From Nonomuraea spiralis (GTDB taxonomy: Bacteria > Actinomycetota > Actinomycetes > Streptosporangiales > Streptosporangiaceae), in the NCBI RefSeq assembly GCF_014648435.1, contig NZ_BMRC01000008.1, forward strand, positions 310,001 through 374,000: DNA of 64,000 nt, given 5' to 3'. Both the position numbers and the translations under genes were made by a program. Position 1 is the first letter of the stretch, and each line of letters opens with the position of its first letter. This document shows positions 9,316 to 19,709 of this stretch, piece by piece. The notes below the pieces were generated by a model. It did not search any database. It had not been told where the DNA came from and was given only the letters and a program-made list of their open reading frames with translations.

Positions 9316-11160
9316 TCAGATCAGCGCGTGCGGCTCCGCCGAGCCGTACTCGACCAGGTGGGCCGCGCCGAGCAGCCAGCGGTCCTCGTCGCGCACCCGT
9401 ACGTAACCGAACCGGTCGGCGGAGAACACCTTGACGCCGTCGGTGCGGCACTGCCGCATCATGACCTCGTCCCAGCCCTCGGTGAGGTCGGCGAAGCCCA
9501 CCTCGCGCAGGGTGTTCCTGCGGGCCAGCAGGGTGGCTCCGGCGATCTCGGGGAGGTAGGCGTACTCGGCGTCCGGCTGCTTGAGCAGGGTGGCCTGGGG
9601 TTTGCGCAGGTGGGCGTAGAAGGCGGCCTTGCCCACGATGTCGGCCGTGCTGAACAGGAACGCCCGGCGCAGGTCCGACAGGTAGTTGGAGCCGTACACG
9701 TCGCGCGGGTCCATGACCGCGACGAGGTCGGCCTCGCACAGGTCGAGGCCCTTGGCCAGCATCGCGCCCTCGGACATCGCCGGGTGCGGCCGCCGGTACA
9801 GGACCTCGGCGTCGATCAGCACGTCACGGGCGCGCAGCTCGGCCTCGGGCGGGCCGATGACGACGACCTGGGCGACGTCCGACTGCCTGGCCACCTGGGC
9901 CAGCGCGTGCTCCATCAGCGCCGGGTCGAGGACGGGCAGCAACACGGAGGTGTTCAGCGTGGCGCGTACGCAGGGCAGCCCGACGGCCTCCAGCAGCTCG
10001 TCCACGCGCTCGGTCATCGTCCCCATGTCGTACGCCCGCCGCAGCGCCACGTGCGCCCGCCGTGAGTCGGGCTCGGTGCCGATCGGCGTGCCGCAGGCCG
10101 CGATCTCGGCCAGCCGCCACTGGGGTGTGCCCGGCGGGCAGTCGGCCGCCGCGGGCCAGCGATAGGAGGTGAGAGCGTCGGGATAGGCCAGGTGCGGCGG
10201 CAGGAGCTGGTCGAGCGTGAGCACGCGGTCGATGCGCCCGCCGGCCAGCGGCAGCGGGTTGTGCACCCGCGGCTGCACGCCGAAGTGCAGGCGCGGCCAG
10301 GCGACGGTGGTGTCGTTGGTGAAGCGGTGCTCGAACAGCGCAGCGGCGGCGGCGTAGTCGGCGACGTCGCCCTGCGTGTGCCAGAAGACGGTGCGGATGC
10401 CGCGTTCGGCGCACCAGGCCAGCAGCGCCTTGAGCCCCTCGCCCGGCTCGCCGGTCAGCTCCTCCAGCCACGGGCCCTGCGTGACGGACTCCACCACGAG
10501 CAGGTGGGGCACCTCCAGCGGCAACACCCTGGCGAAGTCGCGCGGCGTGAAGCCGGTCGTCTGGCGCCACTCGTAGCGCAGCAGCGCCTCGACGTGCGGA
10601 TCGGCGATCACGGCCGCGGTCAGGTGCGGCCGGGTGTTGGGCCCGGTGGGCACCCGGTACGGCTTGAGCTTGAACGAGGCCCCGCCCAGCGTCCTGGTCG
10701 TGCTGGTGGCCTGGAAGGAGGCCCCTGGACGCGCTTCCTTGCCGCCCTGGGCGGCCACCGGCCTGCGCTTGGGCGCGATCGGCCGCTTGACCGGCTTGGC
10801 CGCGCCCCTGAGCCCCTTGGCCAGGCGCATCGGGTTGTTCCTGCCGCTCTTGATCGCGTCGCCCAGCCGGTTCCAGCGGGCGACCTTGATCGAGGACAAC
10901 TTCCAGTTGGCCACCTCGGCCTGGAAGCGCTGCTCGGCCAGCTCCCTGCGCAGTTTGTCGGCCGCGGCCCGCTCGACCTCCAGCCGCTCCTCGGTCTCGC
11001 TCAGCCGTTCGGCCAGCTTCCTGACCTCCTCGGCGTTCTCCTCGGCCGCCGCCAGCCTGGACTGCGCGGCGTCCAGCAGCCTGGCCAGTTCGGCCGCGCG
11101 CTCGGCCTGCGCGACAGCCTCCCGCAACGCCCGACGCGTGCTTTCCAGCTCGGTAGACAA
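9316..11160 (-). CDS. Coiled-coil glycosyltransferase (CgeB-like plus GT2-like domains)
   Basis: 614 residues from a TTG start at 11160, chosen because GGAGG lies 6 bases upstream and homologous-looking protein begins there. Residues 1-80 are a coiled coil (Glu/Ala/Arg heptads). Residues about 160-400 resemble the CgeB/DUF3880 type of glycosyltransferase, with LLVVESVTQGPW and RTVFWHTQGD. From about 410 a GT2-like domain follows in which the acidic cluster reads MDPRDVYG, matching the position of DDDDWYG in the gene at 2229 but with fewer acids. It shares this C-terminal domain type with the first operon, so I infer the same glycopolymer pathway. It is divergent from the gene at 11233. Confidence 0.82.
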   Translation of the reverse strand: MSTELESTRRALREAVAQAERAAELARLLDAAQSRLAAAEENAEEVRKLAERLSETEERLEVERAAADKLRRELAEQRFQAEVANWKLSSIKVARWNRLGDAIKSGRNNPMRLAKGLRGAAKPVKRPIAPKRRPVAAQGGKEARPGASFQATSTTRTLGGASFKLKPYRVPTGPNTRPHLTAAVIADPHVEALLRYEWRQTTGFTPRDFARVLPLEVPHLLVVESVTQGPWLEELTGEPGEGLKALLAWCAERGIRTVFWHTQGDVADYAAAAALFEHRFTNDTTVAWPRLHFGVQPRVHNPLPLAGGRIDRVLTLDQLLPPHLAYPDALTSYRWPAAADCPPGTPQWRLAEIAACGTPIGTEPDSRRAHVALRRAYDMGTMTERVDELLEAVGLPCVRATLNTSVLLPVLDPALMEHALAQVARQSDVAQVVVIGPPEAELRARDVLIDAEVLYRRPHPAMSEGAMLAKGLDLCEADLVAVMDPRDVYGSNYLSDLRRAFLFSTADIVGKAAFYAHLRKPQATLLKQPDAEYAYLPEIAGATLLARRNTLREVGFADLTEGWDEVMMRQCRTDGVKVFSADRFGYVRVRDEDRWLLGAAHLVEYGSAEPHALI

Positions 11161-11232
11161 CCGGGACCTCCGCTCTCTTAGCCCGGCAAAGGATACTCTT
11201 TTGCAGGAAGCGTCTCGAAGGGATGAGATCCG

Positions 11233-12867
11233 GTGCAGTTCAACGTGCGACCCTATGTATGCGGCGCTCTCGGTCGGATCGACACCTCCATACTGGGCAA
11301 ACTCACCGCCGCGGGCCCCAAGGTGCGGCCCGCGCTCCAGACGGACGAGGCCGCGCTGTTCAGCTCCGCGCCGCTGCCGCCCTACCACCGGGCGGGCGGC
11401 GCGTTCGCGTTCTCATGGGGTGAGCGCAAGCCCGCTGCGGCCGAGGACTGGATCACGGTCGCGGAGACGTACGAGACGCCCGGCCTCGTCGGCGACGGCG
11501 CGCGGGTGACGCTGCACGCGGGCGCGCTCGGCCTGGTCGACGTCTACTACGTACGCCAGGGCGACGCGGTCTACTTCTCCTCGCTGATCCAGCCGCTGCT
11601 CAGCCTGGTGCCCATCGAGATCGACTGGGCGGCGTGGGCCTCGATCATCCAGGTGACGTTCCCGATGGGCGAGGCGACCCCGTACCGGGAGGTCAGGCGC
11701 CTGCCGGGGTCGAGCGCGCTGGTGTTCGAGCACGGCCGGTTGTCCACCGAGCGCCGGTTGCCGCGCTGGTTGCGCACCGAGCCGTACGAGGCCTGGACCA
11801 GCGCCGAGGAGATCGTCGAGCTGCTGCACCACGTCTACGAGGACTACGACGGGCGCAAACTGCTCGTACCGGTCAGCGGCGGCTACGACTCGCGCCTGCT
11901 GGCGAGCGTGGCCATGGCCCGCGGCGCCGACGTCGAGTCGTGGACCACCAGCCCCGACGACGGCACCGACACCGACATCGCCTTCGCCAGGTCGATCACC
12001 CGCGAGCTGGGCATCCCGCACCGGGTGATCACCCAGGACGCCGCCGCCTACCCCGGCGACGCCGCCGAAGTGGCCCGCAGGCTGGAGTACCTGACCCCGC
12101 ACCACGCCTGGTACGCGCCCTTCGCCAAGGAGGTGCACGGCTCGGGCCGGATCCTGGTGGACGGCCTGGCCGGCGGTCCGCTGCTGAAGAACTTCATGGT
12201 CAGCGGCGCCGCCCTGGAGGCCAGGACGCAGGCCGAACGCTCGGCGGCGCTGCTGGGCTCGCTGTCGCTCGGGGCGCCCACGCAGCCGTTCCTGTCCAAG
12301 GCCGCCGCGCAGTGGATGGAGGAGACCGTGCGCGAGCAGTTCGCGGCGGCCACCTCGATGCTCCACGGGCACCGGGCCGAGCTGCCGCTGTCGGTGTTGC
12401 ACACCAGGACCGTGCGCGGCATCGCGCGTTCCGCGGTCAACCTGGTGGGCCCGGAGGCGTCGTTCGCGGCGCCGTTCATCCACCCCGCCTTCTTCGACGC
12501 CGCGCTCAGCGTCGGCGTCGGGCGCAAGGACAAGGGCCGCTTCTACCGCGAGGTGCTGCACGCGGCCAACCCGAGGGTGGCCGCGCTGCCCTCCACGAAC
12601 GTGGTCAAGCAGCCGCTCCAGCGGGTGCCCCTGCGTTCCACGGCGGCCCCGGCGCGGGCCTACTCCCACGGGATGCTCGACGTGGTGGCCCGGCGCGTGC
12701 CCGGAATGTTCTCCGACGAGCTGCACGAGATGATCGCCGGCGGTCCCGACGCCCTGACCCGGTTCAGCGGCTGGAACGACCGGTTCTGGGTGCGCGGGCT
12801 GGTGCTTTTCGGACTCTGGCTGAACGACTTCGAGAACGACCTCCCGGACGTCACGCCGCCTTTTTAG
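11233..12867 (+). CDS. Asparagine synthase-like amidotransferase
   Basis: 544 residues. The C-terminal half is an asparagine-synthase-type ATP pyrophosphatase: the PP-loop reads SGGYDSR near residues 216-222, and GTDTDIAFAR fits the family's substrate region. The N-terminal 200 residues resemble the glutaminase half, but the protein starts MQFN, without the Cys2 nucleophile that class II amidotransferases need, so glutamine hydrolysis is unlikely. It should adenylate a carboxylate and use ammonia or an amine. Such proteins occur in wall-polymer and natural-product clusters; here it is divergent from a glycosyltransferase with 72 bases between, so amidation of a polymer precursor is a reasonable inference. 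GTG start preceded by AAGGGA. Confidence 0.83.
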   Translation: MQFNVRPYVCGALGRIDTSILGKLTAAGPKVRPALQTDEAALFSSAPLPPYHRAGGAFAFSWGERKPAAAEDWITVAETYETPGLVGDGARVTLHAGALGLVDVYYVRQGDAVYFSSLIQPLLSLVPIEIDWAAWASIIQVTFPMGEATPYREVRRLPGSSALVFEHGRLSTERRLPRWLRTEPYEAWTSAEEIVELLHHVYEDYDGRKLLVPVSGGYDSRLLASVAMARGADVESWTTSPDDGTDTDIAFARSITRELGIPHRVITQDAAAYPGDAAEVARRLEYLTPHHAWYAPFAKEVHGSGRILVDGLAGGPLLKNFMVSGAALEARTQAERSAALLGSLSLGAPTQPFLSKAAAQWMEETVREQFAAATSMLHGHRAELPLSVLHTRTVRGIARSAVNLVGPEASFAAPFIHPAFFDAALSVGVGRKDKGRFYREVLHAANPRVAALPSTNVVKQPLQRVPLRSTAAPARAYSHGMLDVVARRVPGMFSDELHEMIAGGPDALTRFSGWNDRFWVRGLVLFGLWLNDFENDLPDVTPPF

Positions 12868-13119
12868 CGAACTCTGGGTAACAGGGCGATTACATACTGA
12901 TCTCGCGGGTATTACACGTCGCACAGCAGAAGCGGGTTCCGGAAAGCCAACGGGCTGGTAGTGTTCGGCCCGTAAGCGCCGCAACAAACGGGCACCAGAT
13001 CACAAATCCGGTCTCGTTCGAGGGCATGGAGTTCGCAGGGATGACGACTCCACGCGGCGCGGTCACCAGCTAAGAACGCCGGGGTAACCGGTGACTTCGT
13101 CCTGCCCACATCTCTTCCT
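12868..13119. other. Intergenic region upstream of treS
   Basis: 252 bases without a supported gene. It contains partial inverted repeats such as GTCACC and GGTGAC flanking about 22 bases near 13070, but no clear terminator or promoter. A short minus-strand frame across the treS start is not supported by codon use. Confidence 0.4.
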
Positions 13120-14824
<1,705 letters not shown>

Positions 14825-14838
<14 letters not shown>

Positions 14839-17095
14839 CGGGCACCTGGGCACGGGCCGCGCGGCGGGCGGGAATGATCGCCACCGCGAGGGCCGTGCCC
14901 ACGGCCGCGACCACGGCCACGATCAGGGTCAGCGGCGCGGGCGCGCGGCCGATGCCGGCGCCCACGCCGCTCGTGTGACCCTGGAGATCGATCAGCCCCA
15001 CCACCACCGACGCCCCCACCGCCGTGCCGGCGCCGACGCCGAGCACGACCAGCAGGCCCGTACCGGTCACCAGCGTGGCCATGACCTGGCGTGGCGTCAG
15101 CCCCATGGCCTTGAGCACGGCCAGGTCGAAGGCGTGGTCACGCAACCCGATCGCGCTCGCGGTGAGCAGGTTGGCCAGCCCGATCAGGGCCAGCACGCCG
15201 ATCAGCGCCACGATCACCACTCTGATGATCGACAGCCGGTCGGCCGGGTTGACCGCGGCCTGCACGTCGAGCCCCTCCGCCGAGTCCGCCAGCAGCCTCG
15301 CGCGCACCTCCGCCTTGTCCGCGCCCGGCCGCAGGGCCAGCGCGTAGTACTGGGGCGGCACGGAGTCCTTGGCGGCCAGGCTGTCTAGGCCCACCGAGAG
15401 CACCTCGCCGTCCAGGTCGGGCTCGACCGTACGGCCGACGATCCGGACGATCAGCGGCGAGCCGCCCACGGTCAGGCGTACCCGGTCGCCGATCCGGACG
15501 CCCAGGAGGTCGAGCAGGCCCTGTCCGGCCACCGCCTCGCCAGGCTCGGTGTAGCCCCGGCCCTCCACGACGGGGAAGGGGTAGGGGTCGGCCGAGCTGC
15601 CGACGGCCCGTACCCGGACCGACCGGGCCTCGCCCGGGGCCAGGGCGTTCACGTCGGTGCCCGGGTAGACCGAGCGCACGTCGCGGTCGCGTTCGGCGAT
15701 GCGTTTGGCGTCGGCCGACTCCATCTGCTTGCCGGGGCGTACGTACAGGCTGGCGTGCTGGCCGACCTGCTCGGGGTGGCTGAGGAAGTTGTCGAGGGTG
15801 GACCAGACGCCGAGGCCGATCGTGATCATCATCATCGGCACGGCCAGTCCGAACGCCGTCAGGAACGCCGGCACGCGCCTGGTGAAGGCGTCGCGGGTGC
15901 CGAGGATCAGGGCGGGCGGGAGGCGTACGAGGAGGCCGAGGCGGGCCAGCCTGGACAGGTGGCCGCGCGGCGGCGAGGCCGGTACGGCGGGGATCGGCGG
16001 TGTGCGCGCGCCCCGCCAGGCGGGCACGCCCACCGCGCCGAGCACCACGAGCGTCGTGCCCGCCACGATGGCCAGCACCGGCACCGGCGCGGCCGAGTAC
16101 GTGCCCAGCACGACCACCGTCGCCCCCCAGCCCGCCAGCGCGCCGAGACCCACGCCGAGCAGTCCGAGCGCGCCGTGCTCGACCAGGAGCAGCAGGGCGA
16201 CCTGGCCGCCGGTGAAGCCCATGGACTTGAGCGTGGCCAGGTCGCGCAGCTGGCCGAGCACCCGGCCGCCGGCCGCGTTGGCCAGTGCCAGCGCCGCCGC
16301 GACCATGCCCACGACGCCGAACAGCGCGAGCAGCGTGCCGAGCAGCCGGTTGTCCAGCTCCATCGCGGCCCTGACCTCGCGCCAGGTGTAGACGCGCTGG
16401 AGTCTGTCCTCCAGCATCACGACGACGCGCTGGGCGACGACCTGGCTGGCGTCGGGGTCGGTCAGGCGCAGACCGGTCACCCATTCGCTGCGGCCCAGCA
16501 TGGGCTCGATGCGGTCGAGCGTGGCGGGCAGCACCCAGGCCAGGCCCGGCGTCCACTCGGGGTAGAAGCCCTGGTCGGCCGAGTCGACGACACCGCGTAC
16601 GTAGAGGGCGTGGCGCTCGCCGCTGAGCGCGATGACCGTGAAAGGCGAGCCGATCGCCAGGCCCAGCGACCTGGCGAAGGAGTGCTCGACGACCACGCCG
16701 TCGGGCTGTCCGGCGTCGAGCCACCTCCCCTCGGCCAGTACGGGGTGGGCCACCGGCGACGGCGCGGCGGGCATCGCGCGCAGCGACGCGGGCTCCTTCT
16801 TGCCCTCCTGGGCCACGGTGACGGGGGCCGAGCGGTAGGGCCCGGCGACGCCCGTGACGCCGTCTATGCGGTCGAGGGCGACGTCCGGGGCGTCGTCAGT
16901 GTAGACCCAGACGTGGGCGCCGTCGGTCTGGGCCGACAGGCTGCGCCAGGGGTTGGTGCCGTCCTCCAGGAGGGTCGCGGCGGTGATCAGGGCGGCCACG
17001 ATCCCGGCCACGACCAGCACGGTGAGCACCGCCTGGCCCTTCCTCGCCCGCAGGTCGGCCCTGATCCACCGGCTCCCGGCCCGGGTGGTGCTCAT
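14825..17095 (-). CDS. FtsX-family ABC transporter permease
   Basis: 756 residues. One N-terminal membrane segment (about 22-44) is followed by a large extracellular domain of the MacB type (about 45-250), then three membrane helices, a second extracellular domain, and a final three-helix FtsX block. The segment LRDLATLKSMGFTGGQVALL is repeated in the second half as FDLAVLKAMGLTPRQVMATL, showing the internal duplication typical of actinomycete FtsX permeases. With the ATPase it forms an exporter, perhaps for a lipid or peptide; substrate is unknown. Its ATG overlaps the ATPase stop as ATGA, and the ATPase is in turn coupled to a PadR regulator. Confidence 0.9.
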
Positions 17096-17820
17096 CGGAG
17101 GTCGATCACCTCGCCGGCGGTGCGGTTACGGCGGCGGGCGATGCGGCCGTCGTCGACGATCTCGCCGTCGGACAGCGACACCAGCCGGTCGGCCAGGCTG
17201 GCCACCCGGGCGTCGTGGGTGACCATGACGATCGTCTGCCCCTCTTTGTGCACGTCGCCGAGCAGGCGCAGCACGTCGCGCGTGTTGCGGCTGTCGAGGT
17301 TGCCGGTCGGTTCGTCGGCCAGCAGCAGGCTTGGCTTGTTGGCCAGCGCCCTGGCCAGCGCGACGCGCTGCTGCTCGCCGCCAGAAAGCTGGGCGGGCGA
17401 GGCTCCGGCGCGGTCGGCCAGGTTGAGCGCGCCGAGCAGGCTCTCCCGCCGCTCGCGGGCCACTTTGGGCGAGGCCCCGGCCAGCAACGCGGGCAGCTCG
17501 ACGTTGTCGCCGACGGTCATGTTGGCGACCAGGTTGAAGAACTGGAAGACGAAGCCGACCTTCTTGCGCCGCAGCAGCGCCCAGGCGCTCTCGGACAGGG
17601 TGTCGACCCGCTGCCCGTCGAGCCAGATCTCGCCGCTGGTACGCGCGTCGAGCCCGCCGAGCATGTGCACGAGCGTGGACTTGCCCGAGCCGGACGGCCC
17701 CATGATCGCAACGAACTCACCCGGCTCGACCTGGAGGTCCACCCCGCGCACGGCCGGGACCGGCACCGCGCCATCCTGGTAGATTTTGACCAGATTGACC
17801 GCTTTTAGGACCGAGCTCAT
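17092..17820 (-). CDS. ABC transporter ATP-binding protein (MacB/LolD type)
   Basis: 242 residues. Walker A GPSGSGKST at 41-49, signature LSGGEQQRVALARAL from 145, Walker B LLLADEP at 165-171 and the switch VTHD are all intact. It powers the FtsX-type permease encoded next. The start at 17820 is fixed by AGGAGG seven bases upstream and by an ATGA overlap with the PadR gene stop; a start six codons earlier is less likely. The three genes padR-ATPase-permease form one translationally coupled operon. Confidence 0.95.
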   Translation of the reverse strand: MSSVLKAVNLVKIYQDGAVPVPAVRGVDLQVEPGEFVAIMGPSGSGKSTLVHMLGGLDARTSGEIWLDGQRVDTLSESAWALLRRKKVGFVFQFFNLVANMTVGDNVELPALLAGASPKVARERRESLLGALNLADRAGASPAQLSGGEQQRVALARALANKPSLLLADEPTGNLDSRNTRDVLRLLGDVHKEGQTIVMVTHDARVASLADRLVSLSDGEIVDDGRIARRRNRTAGEVIDLR

Positions 17821-18323
17821 GCCAGATCCTCCTGGCATCGCTCCAACCAGTCAAGATCGGCCTGCAGGTGCAGCATGGCGCCTTCGATCAGCAGCAGGGC
17901 GACCCTGTCGGTGGGCGCCGTACGGGAAAGCAGGTCGTTGAGGTCGCCCATGAGCGACAGGTAGTGGCGGCGCTGGCGGTTGATCAGCGCCATCCGGTCG
18001 GCGATGCCGGTGAGCGGCGCGAGCACGAGCTTCATGAAGAACTCGTCGCGCACCCTGGGCCCCTCGGTGGGCTCGTCGACCCAGATGGAGAGCAGGTCGC
18101 GGCCCTTCGCGGTCAGATAGTAGACCTTTTTGTTCGGCCGGTTGGACTGTTCGACGTCGACGGCCCTGACCAGCCCGTCCTTCTCCAGCCGGCCGAGGGT
18201 CACGTATATCTGGCCGATGTTCGGGGAGGGGTAGGCGCTGCCGAATGTCTGCTCGAGGGCCTGTTTGAGCTCGTAGCCGTGGGCCGGTTCCTTGGCCAGG
18301 AGCGCCAGCAGGTGAAGCCGCAC
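17817..18323 (-). CDS. PadR family transcriptional regulator
   Basis: 168 residues, GTG start with GGGGAGG upstream. The N-terminal winged helix shows HGYELKQALEQTFG and IGQIYVTLGRLEKDGLV, the PadR signature, followed by a PadR C-terminal helical region used for dimerisation (residues about 95-165). PadR proteins usually repress their own promoter and a linked exporter until a ligand binds. Here it is the first gene of the exporter operon, which fits autoregulation. A direct repeat of GTTACGT lies 20-40 bases upstream of its start and is a possible operator. Confidence 0.93.
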   Translation of the reverse strand: MRLHLLALLAKEPAHGYELKQALEQTFGSAYPSPNIGQIYVTLGRLEKDGLVRAVDVEQSNRPNKKVYYLTAKGRDLLSIWVDEPTEGPRVRDEFFMKLVLAPLTGIADRMALINRQRRHYLSLMGDLNDLLSRTAPTDRVALLLIEGAMLHLQADLDWLERCQEDLA

Positions 18324-18343
18324 GCCTCACCTCCCCGCTTTGT

Positions 18344-18361
18344 GTTACGTGAGCGTTACGT
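18344..18361. promoter_or_regulatory. Direct repeat GTTACGT upstream of padR
   Basis: Two perfect copies of GTTACGT at 18344-18350 and 18355-18361, spaced 11 bases centre to centre, about one helical turn. They sit in the divergent region between padR and the binding-protein gene. A PadR operator is possible; this is inference from position only. Confidence 0.35.
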
Positions 18362-18370
18362 AGGTTTCCG

Positions 18371-18408
18371 TTGACCATCAGATTACAGGTGTGCATAACA
18401 TGAATGCA
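18371..18408 (+). promoter_or_regulatory. Promoter and inverted repeat upstream of the sugar-binding protein gene
   Basis: TTGACC at 18371-18376, a 17-base spacer, and CATAAC at 18394-18399 form a plausible sigma-70-like promoter. The -10 is overlapped by the inverted repeat TGCAT-N7-ATGCA at 18392-18408, a likely repressor site. It would serve the lipoprotein gene at 18454. Confidence 0.5.
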
Positions 18409-18453
18409 TCTACCTAACACGTATGTAGCCCCGCTGAATGTGGAGGAAACAGA

Positions 18454-19701
18454 GTGCTGCGCCCGCTTTCGTTCGTCCTGGTCGTCCTGCTGGCGGCCGG
18501 ATGCACGGTGGCGGGTGACGAGGGCGGCGGCGAGACGGGAACGGGCGGCACAGGCCCGATCACCTTCGCCACCGGACGCGACACCACGGCGTACCTGCAA
18601 CCCCTGCTGGACCGCTGGAACCAGGCCCACCCGGCCGAGAAGGTGACGCTGCTGGAGCTGCCCGAGGCCGCCGACGAGCAACGTGCGCAGATGGTGGCCA
18701 ACCTCCAAGCCCAGAGCAACCGGTACGACGTGCTGGGGCTCGACGTGGTGTGGACCGCCGAGTTCGCGGAGAACGGCTGGATCATCCCCCTGGAGCGCGG
18801 GCTCTTCCCGCTCGACAGGTTCCTGCCGCCCGTCGTGGACACGGCCGTCTACAAGGGCAAGCTTTGGGCCGTCCCGTACACCAGCAACGCGGGACTGCTT
18901 TACTACCGGACCGACTTGATCAAGAAACCGCCCCAGACTTGGGCGGAGCTTCGCGATAAAGCACGAGAAGTGACGAAAAAGCGTGACCTCGGCGGGTACG
19001 CCACCCAGCTCCTCGCCTACGAGGGCCTGACGGTGAACTTCTCCGAGGCGGTGCAGTCGGCGGGCGGGCAGATTCTCAACCACGACGGCACGGAGGTGAC
19101 CCTCGATCCGGCCAAGGGGAGAATCGCGCTCGACTTCCTGATGCAGGGCCTGCGGGAGGGCTGGATCACCGACGACTCCCTGCGTTTCAAGGAGGAGGAG
19201 ACCCGCCTGGCCTTCCAGGAGGGGAGGCTGGCGTTCGCCCGCAACTGGCCGCACGCCTACGGCCCGGCCAGGGCCAAGCTGGGCGACCGGTTCGCCGTGA
19301 CCCGGCTGCCCGGACTGAACGGCCCCGGATCCAGCACGCTCGGCGGCATCAACCTGGCCGTCAGCGCCTACTCCAAGTACCAGCACACCGCACAGCAGTT
19401 CATCCGCTACTTCACCAGCCTGGAGAACGAACGTCGCGTCCTCACCGAGGGCTCCTTCCCGCCCGTGTGGACCGAGCTGTACGACGACCCGGGCCTGATC
19501 AAGCGCTTCCCGTACCTCCCCGTGCTCAAGGAGAGCATCCTCGCCGCGAAGCCACGGCCGGTGAGCGCCAACTACAACCAGGTGAGCCTGGTGATCGCCA
19601 GCTCGGTCACCAAAGCCCTGGCCAATCCTGCGAAGGAGTCCGCTGACGACGTCGCGGCCTCCATGAAGTCAGAACTCGAAGAGATCATCAGAACCCAGTG
19701 A
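18454..19701 (+). CDS. Sugar ABC transporter substrate-binding lipoprotein (LpqY/ThuE-like)
   Basis: 415 residues, GTG start with GGAGG seven bases upstream. A short signal peptide ends in the lipobox LAAGC, so Cys17 would be lipidated and the mature protein anchored outside the membrane. The rest is a cluster B extracellular solute-binding protein, with YDVLGLDVVWTAEFAENGWI and LWAVPYTSNAGLLYYRTDL matching trehalose/maltose-type receptors such as LpqY and ThuE. It is followed by a second, different binding protein and two permeases in one operon. Trehalose or a related alpha-glucoside is the likely ligand, supported by treS nearby; this is inference. The importer ATPase is not encoded in the window, as is usual where a shared MsiK serves. 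Confidence 0.88.
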   Translation: MLRPLSFVLVVLLAAGCTVAGDEGGGETGTGGTGPITFATGRDTTAYLQPLLDRWNQAHPAEKVTLLELPEAADEQRAQMVANLQAQSNRYDVLGLDVVWTAEFAENGWIIPLERGLFPLDRFLPPVVDTAVYKGKLWAVPYTSNAGLLYYRTDLIKKPPQTWAELRDKAREVTKKRDLGGYATQLLAYEGLTVNFSEAVQSAGGQILNHDGTEVTLDPAKGRIALDFLMQGLREGWITDDSLRFKEEETRLAFQEGRLAFARNWPHAYGPARAKLGDRFAVTRLPGLNGPGSSTLGGINLAVSAYSKYQHTAQQFIRYFTSLENERRVLTEGSFPPVWTELYDDPGLIKRFPYLPVLKESILAAKPRPVSANYNQVSLVIASSVTKALANPAKESADDVAASMKSELEEIIRTQ

Positions 19702-19709
19702 GGCAAGCC

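Noticed and set aside
12868..13119. ydaO-type riboswitch upstream of treS
   Set aside because: Some GC-rich inverted repeats are present, but I could not find the conserved cores of a known riboswitch class.
17851..19386. Minus-strand 511-codon frame across padR and the binding protein
   Set aside because: It covers a divergent promoter region and the antisense of a clear lipoprotein gene; no motif is visible.
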